Of a DNA stretch of 48,518 nt, positions 42,413 to 48,518 are shown piece by piece (position 1 is the first letter of the stretch; every line of letters begins with the position of its first letter). Under the pieces are notes generated by a model that had not been told where the DNA came from, ran no database searches, and saw only the letters and a list, made by a program, of their open reading frames with translations. The DNA is taken from positions 1 to 48,518 of the forward strand of contig JAAWCD010000044.1 of assembly GCA_022793095.1 (NCBI GenBank), given 5' to 3'. Source of the DNA: Oscillospiraceae bacterium (GTDB taxonomy: Bacteria; Bacillota; Clostridia; Oscillospirales; Oscillospiraceae). The translations under genes were made by a program, and so were the position numbers.

Positions 42413-42445
42413 AGGTATCATTTTTGAACAAATGGGAGGATACCT
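42413..42445 (+). promoter_or_regulatory. Leader hairpin around the asnS ribosome binding site
   Basis: AGGTATC (42413-42419) can pair with GATACCT (42439-42445), enclosing the GGGAG ribosome binding site in the loop edge. The leader is only about 33 bases. It may modulate translation; unproven. Confidence 0.35.
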
Positions 42446-42448
42446 GAA

Positions 42449-43843
42449 ATGAAACGGACGACCATCGCATCCGTATTTGCCGGCCAGGAGCACTGGGGCG
42501 GGCAGACGGTGACTGTGTGCGGCTGGGCCAAGACCATCCGCGATATGAAGACCTTTGGCTTTATCGAGCTGAACGACGGCTCCTGCTTCCGAAACCTTCA
42601 GATTGTCATGGACGCCAACGTTCTGGACAACTATAAAGAAATCGCGGGGCAGAACGTGGGCTGTTCCCTCACGGTCACCGGCACTGTGGTGCTGACGCCA
42701 GAGGCCAAGCAGCCCCTGGAGGTCAAGGCCGCCTCCATCGCGGTGGAAGGTCCTTCCTCTCCTGAGTACCCCCTTCAGAAGAAGCGCCACACGGTGGAAT
42801 ACCTGCGTACCATTCAGCACCTGCGTCCCCGGACCAACCTGTTTTCCGCGGCCTTCCGGGTCCGCAGCGTAGCGGCCCACGCCATCCACTGCTTCTTCCA
42901 GGACCGGGGCTTTGTCTATGTCCACACACCCATCATCACTGCCTCAGACTGCGAGGGCGCGGGCGAAATGTTCCAGGTGAGCACCCTGGATCTCCAGAAC
43001 CCGCCGAGGAATGAGGACGGATCCATTGACTTTTCGCGGGACTTTTTTGGCAAGCGGGCCAATTTGACGGTATCCGGCCAGCTCAACGCGGAGAACTTCG
43101 CCATGGCCTTCGGAAACGTCTACACCTTCGGCCCTACCTTCCGGGCGGAGAACTCCAACACCCAGCGCCATGCCGCTGAGTTCTGGATGATCGAGCCGGA
43201 AATGGCCTTTGCCGGTCTGAACGACTACATGGACACGGCGGAGGCGATGATTAAGCACATCATCCGCACCGTGATGGAAAAGTGCCCGGACGAGATGAAC
43301 TTTTTCAGCAGCTTTGTGGACAAGGGGCTCAAGGAGCGGCTGGAGCACGTAGCCAGTTCCAGCTTCGGCCGGGTGACCTACACGGAAGCCATTGAGATTT
43401 TGAAGAACTCCGGCCAGCAGTTTGACTACCCTGTGACATGGGGCTGTGACCTCCAGACAGAGCATGAGCGCTTCCTCACGGAAAAATATTTCCAGAAGCC
43501 GGTGTTTGTCACCGACTACCCCAAGGAGATTAAGGCGTTCTATATGCGCCTGAACGACGACGGAACGACAGTAGCGGCGGCGGACTGCCTGGTGCCGGGC
43601 ATCGGGGAGATCATCGGCGGCAGCCAGCGCGAGGAACGGCTGGACCTGTTGGAGAAGCGGATGGGCGAGCTGGGTTTGGACCCCAAGGATTACTGGTGGT
43701 ATCTGGATCTGCGGCGCTACGGCAGCTGCAAGCACGCGGGCTACGGCTTGGGCTTTGAGCGGATGGTCATGTACCTGACCGGCATCTCCAACATTCGGGA
43801 CACCCTGCCCCACCCCCGGACCGTGGGCAACGCGGACTTTTAA
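42449..43843 (+). CDS. asnS: Asparaginyl-tRNA synthetase
   Basis: 464 residues. The N-terminal OB-fold anticodon-binding domain (about 18-105, [20 protein letters not shown]) is followed by the class II catalytic core with motif 2 ([20 protein letters not shown]) and motif 3 ([19 protein letters not shown]). [10 protein letters not shown] and the Asn-specific HAAEFW pattern separate it from AspRS and LysRS. It charges tRNA-Asn directly. It is a single-gene unit with its own promoter and a very strong terminator. Confidence 0.98.
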   Translation: MKRTTIASVFAGQEHWGGQTVTVCGWAKTIRDMKTFGFIELNDGSCFRNLQIVMDANVLDNYKEIAGQNVGCSLTVTGTVVLTPEAKQPLEVKAASIAVEGPSSPEYPLQKKRHTVEYLRTIQHLRPRTNLFSAAFRVRSVAAHAIHCFFQDRGFVYVHTPIITASDCEGAGEMFQVSTLDLQNPPRNEDGSIDFSRDFFGKRANLTVSGQLNAENFAMAFGNVYTFGPTFRAENSNTQRHAAEFWMIEPEMAFAGLNDYMDTAEAMIKHIIRTVMEKCPDEMNFFSSFVDKGLKERLEHVASSSFGRVTYTEAIEILKNSGQQFDYPVTWGCDLQTEHERFLTEKYFQKPVFVTDYPKEIKAFYMRLNDDGTTVAAADCLVPGIGEIIGGSQREERLDLLEKRMGELGLDPKDYWWYLDLRRYGSCKHAGYGLGFERMVMYLTGISNIRDTLPHPRTVGNADF

Positions 43844-43856
43844 CGGACGGAGCTGC

Positions 43857-43896
43857 AAAGGCCGGCCAATGGATGACTCCATTGGCCGGCCTTTTT
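43857..43896 (+). terminator. asnS terminator
   Basis: AAAGGCCGGCCAATGGA, TGAC loop, TCCATTGGCCGGCCTTTTT: a perfect 17-bp stem with a T run, 14 bases after the asnS stop. It may also end the convergent Na/Pi gene. Confidence 0.92.
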
Positions 43897-43931
43897 GATA
43901 TGGATTGATGGTTCTATGAGATTCCAAGCGT

Positions 43932-45554
43932 TCATTCCAGCACTGTGTGGGCGATGTAGGTGAGATGGTCTCCCAGACGCTCCAGATTGGAGACCAAATT
44001 GATGAAGATCCCGCTGGATTCCGCCCTGCACTCCCCCTGATTCAGCCGCTGAATATGGCGGTTGATCAGCGTTTTCCGCAGGCTGTCGATTTCATTCTCC
44101 ACCCGGTCGATCCGGGCCAGCAGCGCCGGCTCCTTTTCCGTCACTGCCCGCTTGGTGAGCGCATACAGTTCCTCCACCCGCTCCACCATCTCCCGCAGCT
44201 CCTCCTTGACCCGGTCAGAGAAGTCCAGCTTGTGTTCAATGGACTTTTGGGTGTATTTTGTAAAGTTGTCCGCGATCTCCGCGATACGCATAATGTCGCC
44301 CAGATTGCTGTGGAAGTCGGAAATGGGCTTCTCGTCCGCCAGCTTACTCTGCGCGGACAGCCGGATCAGGTAGTTCACCATGGCCTGGCAGATGCCGTTG
44401 GATTGGTCGATGAGCTGGTGGGTGGGCTCAATCAGGGACTTGTCCCGCTTCTCAAAGGAACGGTAGCCCATGCGGAAGGCCTCCATAGCGGTATCGGACA
44501 GCCGGATCATTTCCTTTTCCAGCTGAGCGATGGCCAGAGAGGCGGAGGAAAGAATTCGCTCGTCCAGCCAGGTTTCCGCCGCTGGCGCCTCCTTCTCCTG
44601 AATCAGCAGCTCGGAGACCTTCACAAACCAATTGCAGAAGGGCAGGAACAGCACGGTACAGGTGATGTTAAAAAAGGTGTGGAACATAGCGATCTGTGTG
44701 GCGGTCTCCGGAAACCACCGGCGGAAAAAGGTGTCCATGAACCCTGGCCAACACATCAGCACCGCGAAGAAAAGGGCGGACCCCAGAGTGTTGAACAGCA
44801 GATGAATCAGACTCGCCCGCTTCGCGTTCGCGCCGGCCGTAAAGGAGGACATCAGGGCGGTCACGCAGGAACCAATATTGGTGCCCAGAATGATATAAAG
44901 CACCTCATTTCCTCCGGTGCCGATGGTGAGCCCGGCCACAGACATGGCGATGATGATGGAGGTGGTGGCGGAGCTGGACTGTACCAGAGCGGTGAGCAGC
45001 ACACCGGTGAGCAGCAGAAGGAGGGGATTGGTCACCACTTCAAAGAGGCCCTGAATCGCGTCCCGGTTGGCCTTCATCGCGTCGGACATCAGGGCCAGGC
45101 CGATGAAGACAAGCCCCAGACCCGCCAGAATGAGACCGGTCCGCTTCTGCCCGTCCCCCTTGCAGATCATGAACATCATGATGCCCGCGAACACCAGAAG
45201 CTGAATGTATGTCGTGATGGGAAAGGCGCTGAGGGCGGCGATCTGGGCGGTGATTGTCGTGCCGATATTAGCGCCCATAATCATGGCGGCCGCCTGATAG
45301 AGGTTCATCACCCCCACGTTGACAAAGCCCACAATCAGCACGGTGGTCACGCCGGAGCTTTGAATCAGCGCGGTGGTAGCCGCGCCGATCCCCACGTTAA
45401 GCAGCCGCTGGCCGGCGGTCCGCCCAAACAGCTCCTTGATTTTTCCGGTGGCAAGCTGCTCAATATTGGCTGTCAGCAGGTGCACACCGACCAGAAACAC
45501 GCCAGTTCCGGCCAGCAGCCGGACAAGAAACAGCGACAGTTGTGCAATGGTCAT
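43932..45554 (-). CDS. Na/Pi cotransporter with C-terminal PhoU domain
   Basis: 540 residues from ATG 45554 (GGAGG five bases upstream). The membrane part (about 1-320) has the two inverted QSS repeats of NptA/YjbB carriers: ATTALIQSSGVTTVLIVGF and LTALVQSSSATTSIIIAMSV, with GANIGTTITAQIAALSAFPI. The cytoplasmic part (about 350-540) is a helical PhoU-like domain (DTAMEAFRMGYRSFEKRDKS, LVSNLERLGDHLTYIAHTVL). Bacterial members export or import phosphate with sodium and help phosphate balance. It is a single gene; no Pho box was identified. Confidence 0.95.
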   Translation of the reverse strand: MTIAQLSLFLVRLLAGTGVFLVGVHLLTANIEQLATGKIKELFGRTAGQRLLNVGIGAATTALIQSSGVTTVLIVGFVNVGVMNLYQAAAMIMGANIGTTITAQIAALSAFPITTYIQLLVFAGIMMFMICKGDGQKRTGLILAGLGLVFIGLALMSDAMKANRDAIQGLFEVVTNPLLLLLTGVLLTALVQSSSATTSIIIAMSVAGLTIGTGGNEVLYIILGTNIGSCVTALMSSFTAGANAKRASLIHLLFNTLGSALFFAVLMCWPGFMDTFFRRWFPETATQIAMFHTFFNITCTVLFLPFCNWFVKVSELLIQEKEAPAAETWLDERILSSASLAIAQLEKEMIRLSDTAMEAFRMGYRSFEKRDKSLIEPTHQLIDQSNGICQAMVNYLIRLSAQSKLADEKPISDFHSNLGDIMRIAEIADNFTKYTQKSIEHKLDFSDRVKEELREMVERVEELYALTKRAVTEKEPALLARIDRVENEIDSLRKTLINRHIQRLNQGECRAESSGIFINLVSNLERLGDHLTYIAHTVLE

Positions 45555-45768
45555 AAAATCCTCCATATTCTGAAATCGAGTTGGAATGGAATTGGCACAT
45601 TGCGGAGTGAGCTGCCTGTTCTCCGCTGAAAAGAGCCGTCTCACACCCGCGGCAAACGCGGGCGCGGCGTACACCGGCGGCACTGGCTATAATTTAACAC
45701 GCCCCTTTTCCGCTGTCAATTTGTACTTTCGACAAATTGGGGGCGCTTGAAAGGGCAATTGTTTTCTA

Positions 45769-46848
45769 TCAATATCCATACTTCCCTCGGTTCACCGCCA
45801 GGAAGAGCGCCGTGACGGCCACAGCCATCACCTCCGCCGCCACAATGGACCACCATATGCCATCCAGCTGCCAGATCAGGGGGAAGACCAGCACAGCGGC
45901 GCACTGGAACACCAGGGTACGCAGGAAGGAGATCAGCGCGGAGGTCAGCCCGTCGTTGAGGGCGGTAAAAAAGGAGGAACCGAAAACCGCCAGTCCGGAA
46001 AAGAGGAAGGATATGGAGAAAATGGAAAAGGCGTGGACCGTCATGTCCATCAGCGCCGGGTCATACCCCACAAACAGGAGGGACAGCGGCCGGCCCAGGG
46101 TCTCCCCGGCCAGACACATGGCGGCGGAAAAGAGGACGGTCAGCGCCGCGCTCCGCCGCAGCAGGCCCTTGAGCTCTGTCCGGTTCCCCGCGCCGAAGTG
46201 GTAGCTGACCACAGGCGCGGCGCCCACGGAATAGCCAATGAAAATACCCTGAAAAATCAGGCTGACATACATCAGCACCCCATAGGCGGCGACGCCGTCC
46301 TCCCCGGCCGCCCGCATGAGCTGGAGATTGTAGAGCATGCCGGCCACAGTGACAGCCAGGCCCAGCTTGGGCTTTTCCGCTGTTACGAACAGGCATTGAA
46401 AGGCCATTTGAAGGATGAAGCAGGGCAGCGCCAGCAAAATAATCCGTCCATAGAGGACGCTGTCCTCCAGGAGCTGGCCTTGCGCTCCCAGCAGAGCGGC
46501 CAAGGGCCGAAGCAGCGCCATGCCCGCCACGGCCAGAACCGCGCCGGAGGCGGCAGCGGCATAGACCAGCAGGGAAAAAATCTCGTTGGCCTTTTCCCGT
46601 TTTCCCTGGCCCAGGGTTCTGCCGATGAGGGCGCTGCCGCCGGTGCCGAACATGAAACCGGCGCAGCCCAGAATCATGAGGACCGGCATGATGAAATTGA
46701 CCGCGGCAAAGGGGATTTTTCCCGCGAAGTTGGACACAAAAAAGCCGTCTACCACGCCGTAAATGGAGGTAAACACCAGCATGATGATCGAGGGAAAGGT
46801 AAAGCGCAGCAAGCGCCCGCAATCGAAGTGATCGGACAATTGAATCAT
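45769..46848 (-). CDS. MATE-family efflux transporter with a large internal deletion
   Basis: 359 residues from ATG 46848, which overlaps the marR stop by four bases. Normal MATE proteins have about 440-460 residues. The first four helices read normally up to KPKLGLAVTVAG (Gly170). The next residues, MLYNLQLMRAAGEDGVAAYG, normally lie about 80 residues later, at the start of the second half. An in-frame deletion has thus probably removed helices 5 and 6 and the inter-domain loop. The protein most likely cannot cycle as a transporter, although the frame is intact. The junction is near 46338. With marR it resembles the mepRA/multidrug operon type. Confidence 0.88.
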   Translation of the reverse strand: MIQLSDHFDCGRLLRFTFPSIIMLVFTSIYGVVDGFFVSNFAGKIPFAAVNFIMPVLMILGCAGFMFGTGGSALIGRTLGQGKREKANEIFSLLVYAAAASGAVLAVAGMALLRPLAALLGAQGQLLEDSVLYGRIILLALPCFILQMAFQCLFVTAEKPKLGLAVTVAGMLYNLQLMRAAGEDGVAAYGVLMYVSLIFQGIFIGYSVGAAPVVSYHFGAGNRTELKGLLRRSAALTVLFSAAMCLAGETLGRPLSLLFVGYDPALMDMTVHAFSIFSISFLFSGLAVFGSSFFTALNDGLTSALISFLRTLVFQCAAVLVFPLIWQLDGIWWSIVAAEVMAVAVTALFLAVNRGKYGY

Positions 46849-47312
46849 GGGTCTCTGAGCTCCTGTTCCAAGTGTAATGTTTCGGTTTCCTTCCGGAAAG
46901 CGGTCAGGTACTTTTCTGTCAGCGCCAAATACGTTTCCACGTCTTTCCTGGGCCAGGCGGCGAGCACCGCGTCTTCCGCCTCCATGACCCGAACCGCCGT
47001 GCGTTCCGCCAGGCGTATGCCCTGCTCTGTCAGGCAAATATCCTTGTGTTTCGCGTCCGCCCGCTCCAGATAAACGATCCCCTCCGCCTCCAGCCTACGC
47101 AGGGCGGAGTTAATGGTCTGCTTGCTGATGCCCGTCCGGACGCAGACCTCCCGCAGGGGGCAGCGAAAACCGCTGTCATAGCCGCAAATGGTATAAAGAA
47201 TCCGCATCACGCTGTCAGGCAGGCCCAGCCGGACCGCCGCCTCATGGTAGGCTGCGCCGGTCTCGCTGAGCAGATGGTTGAAGCGCTTGAGCGCCTTTGA
47301 GCTGTACGGCAT
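46845..47312 (-). CDS. MarR-family transcriptional regulator
   Basis: 155 residues from ATG 47312 (GGAGG eight bases upstream). Winged-helix pattern: LREVCVRTGISKQTINSALRR is the DNA-recognition helix region, and EAEGIVYLERADAKHKDICLTEQG the wing; helices at both ends form the dimer. MarR proteins usually repress themselves and a neighbouring exporter and release DNA when a drug or phenolic ligand binds. The stop overlaps the MATE start (ATGA), so both are one operon. A perfect palindrome just upstream is the likely operator. Confidence 0.92.
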   Translation of the reverse strand: MPYSSKALKRFNHLLSETGAAYHEAAVRLGLPDSVMRILYTICGYDSGFRCPLREVCVRTGISKQTINSALRRLEAEGIVYLERADAKHKDICLTEQGIRLAERTAVRVMEAEDAVLAAWPRKDVETYLALTEKYLTAFRKETETLHLEQELRDP

Positions 47313-47330
47313 AGACGTATCCTCCAATCA

Positions 47331-47353
47331 GTACGAAATCGTACAAATGTCAA
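47331..47353 (-). promoter_or_regulatory. marR promoter region with palindromic operator
   Basis: Minus strand: TTGACA (47348-47353) followed by TTTGTACGATTTCGTAC; the palindrome GTACGATTTCGTAC (47331-47344) fills the spacer. The -10 (TGATTG at 17 bp) is poor. Binding of the MarR product here would give autorepression. Confidence 0.6.
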
Positions 47354-47404
47354 GGGGCGCCGCGGGTTCCGGATGGGCGGGGGTTTTGCTTGACAGAAAA
47401 ACGC

Positions 47405-47432
47405 CCTCGGAACACCGGGACGTATTCCGAGG
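47405..47432 (-). terminator. sigK terminator
   Basis: CCTCGGAA (47405-47412) and TTCCGAGG (47425-47432); on the minus strand GGGCGTTTTT follows. It lies 29 bases after the sigK stop. Confidence 0.8.
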
Positions 47433-47461
47433 ACGTTTGATAAGGCCCTTGAAAAAGCGGC

Positions 47462-48016
47462 TCAGCTCTCGTCAAAGGCTTTCCGCAGCTTTTCCAGGGC
47501 TTTTTTTTCGATGCGGGACACATAGGACCGGGATATCCCACACTTGGCAGCAATCTCCCGCTGAGTCTGCGCGGGCCGTCCGCCCAAGCCGTAGCGAAGC
47601 ACGATGATTTCTTTTTCACGCCCAGCGAGGCATTGGTCCACGCATTTTCGGATTTTAACGCAGGAGTCCTTGGCGTCCAGATCCTCCAACATGTGATCGT
47701 CCACCTTGATGACATCCATCAGGGACAGAGAATTCCCCTCCTGATCGGAATCCAGGGTGTCCGATAGAGACACCTCCCCGGCCAGGCGTTTTGTTTTCCG
47801 GAGGTACATCAAAATTTCATTTTCGATGCAGCGGGAGGCGTAGGTCCCCAGCTTGATATTCTTATCCGGCCGGTAGGTGTTGATCGCTTTGATTAAACCA
47901 ATCGTTCCAATGGAGATCAGGTCGTCCTGGTCTCCGGTTTGGGTGTAATACTTTTTTAAGGGCGGAAGCAAAAGGAAAGGACCTCTGCGGCAACCATATG
48001 AAGCTTGGTGTTCCAT
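47462..48016 (-). CDS. sigK: C-terminal part of sporulation sigma factor SigK, 5' end replaced by IS sequence
   Basis: From about 47957 down, the frame is clear SigK: KKYYTQTGDQDDLISIGTIG (region 2), YASRCIENEILMYLRKTKRL, EVSLSDTLDSDQEGNSLSLM and region 4 TQREIAAKCGISRSYVSRIE. About 165 of roughly 235 residues remain. The usual 65-70 N-terminal residues (pro-sequence, region 1.2 and the HNLRLVAHI segment) are missing. In their place the frame runs into IS5-type DNA, giving an artificial start MEHQASYGCRRGPFLLLPPL at 48016. SigK drives late mother-cell genes in spore formation. In B. subtilis and C. difficile sigK is interrupted by excisable elements; whether that applies here or the gene is simply broken cannot be seen, because the other part is outside the window. 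Confidence 0.85.
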   Translation of the reverse strand: MEHQASYGCRRGPFLLLPPLKKYYTQTGDQDDLISIGTIGLIKAINTYRPDKNIKLGTYASRCIENEILMYLRKTKRLAGEVSLSDTLDSDQEGNSLSLMDVIKVDDHMLEDLDAKDSCVKIRKCVDQCLAGREKEIIVLRYGLGGRPAQTQREIAAKCGISRSYVSRIEKKALEKLRKAFDES

Positions 48017-48374
48017 CCCCCGCGTGTCCGCCCGACAGACTGGGGCCCGTTTTTTTCAAAGCGCCCATGCCGTCTGGATGTACTTTGATACAAGTGGAAT
48101 CCAGGCTTACTATGGTTACTTGGATTTGTATGATTCCCAGCTGCTGCAAGTGCAAAAACGCCTTTTGCAGCACACCTTTTTTGGCCCAGCGGTTTATCCG
48201 GACATAGATCACATGCCAATCCCCGTATTCTTTGGGCAGCCTCCGCCACTTGCACCCATTCTCTACGATGTACAGCACGGCATTCAATGCTTCCAGGTTA
48301 CTAATTTTCGCTGGCTTCCTTTGCTTGGAAAAACATTCTTGAATTTTTTCATACGGTTCTCTATTCCGTTCCAT
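47957..48374 (-). pseudogene. IS5-family transposase, 5' part with frameshift, truncated
   Basis: From ATG 48374 the first frame reads the DUF4096-type N-terminal domain (PAKISNLEALNAVLYIVENG, CKWRRLPKEYGDWHVIYVRI) and then the first catalytic aspartate in SLDSTCIKVHPDG. At an A7 run (GAAAAAAACGG, near 48052-48060) the coding signal moves to a second frame, KNGPQSVGRTRGGWNTKLHM, as in two-frame IS5/IS427 elements that use a programmed shift. It stops being transposase after LHMVAA, where the sigK sequence begins. The second and third acidic residues of the DDE site are missing, so it is inactive. Confidence 0.75.
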
Positions 48375-48396
48375 ACTCTTAAGGAACCACTGATTT
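47957..48396 (-). mobile_element. Truncated IS5-family insertion sequence
   Basis: The left terminal repeat AAATCAGTGGTTCCTTAA (48379-48396, read on the minus strand) lies five bases before the transposase ATG. The element runs into the sigK fragment near 47957, where no matching right terminal repeat is present, so its 3' half is lost. The same end sequence occurs in the palindrome at 14224. The flank 48397-48518 holds no gene that I can support. Confidence 0.7.
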
Positions 48397-48518
48397 CATC
48401 CACGCGCACGTCTTGACGGCGAAATTTCCGCCTGGACTTCGTGAAAAAAGTTTGAAATCTTTTTGGATTCCTGCACTTTTTGTCACTCGTCAGACAAAAA
48501 TTTCGCTCGCCAATCCGC

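Noticed and set aside
42224..42448. T-box leader for asnS
   Set aside because: The promoter lies 40 bp from the start codon, leaving no room for a specifier stem and antiterminator, and no T-box sequence is seen.
47462..48396. A full skin-like element inside sigK
   Set aside because: Only one junction is in the window and no large serine recombinase is visible, so only the IS5 fusion can be stated.
48397..48518. Possible gene or second IS end at the right border
   Set aside because: No frame with a start and ribosome binding site, and no copy of the terminal repeat; nothing can be supported in this stretch.

Overview
The window looks like a chromosome segment of a GC-rich, anaerobic, Gram-positive gut bacterium in the Clostridia, most likely Oscillospiraceae (Flavonifractor / Pseudoflavonifractor / Lawsonibacter-like). 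This placement is inferred from gene content and codon bias: a primary sigma factor beside dnaG, pyruvate phosphate dikinase, a bai/FadH-type ene-reductase, a SigK-type sporulation sigma factor, FeoAB, and strong AAGGAGG-type ribosome binding sites with some TTG and GTG starts. No rRNA or tRNA gene was seen.

Layout. 1-3633: end of a carbohydrate ABC transporter operon (two permeases) and a GH3 glycosidase with swapped domain order. 3794-10317: a decayed prophage or phage-like island. It has an S24 repressor (minus strand) with a 42-bp-repeat coiled-coil gene behind it. A divergent rightward promoter carries an operator in its spacer, and many very small genes follow, then a double-HTH sigma-like protein, a holin and an amidase. 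No integrase, capsid or tail genes are visible. 10491-14215: a divergent pair, a 2,4-dienoyl-CoA-reductase-like flavoenzyme and an SLC13/DASS-type anion transporter, with two CRP/FNR-type boxes between them. 14440-19069: ppdK, a sodium-dependent NSS transporter and a small DUF6440-type gene.

19212-33117 (all minus strand): housekeeping genes dgt, dnaG and rpoD; the hflX cluster with a small helical protein, a GNAT enzyme and an IMPACT protein; a flavin reductase, rpmE, a DUF1294 gene with a MATE exporter, a sigma-54 activator, and feoAB. 33334-43843 (plus strand): uvrB (with a perfect LexA box inside its promoter), a YjbR-like gene, uvrA, a small membrane exporter, recD2 and asnS. 43932-47312 (minus strand): Na/Pi cotransporter-PhoU, and a marR-MATE operon whose MATE gene has lost about 80 internal residues. 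47462-48396: the C-terminal two thirds of sigK joined to a truncated IS5-family element.

A dispersed palindromic repeat recurs between genes through the window. Its unit is a CTTTTCTTGAAAGAAAAG-like hairpin followed by AAAAGAAC(T/G)TTAAAC. In several places it supplies the last codons and stop of the neighbouring gene. The most interesting points are this repeat family, the sigK/IS5 chimera, the two-operator phage switch, a compact transcription unit for a 28-residue hydrophobic peptide, and the CRP-box-controlled ene-reductase/transporter pair.
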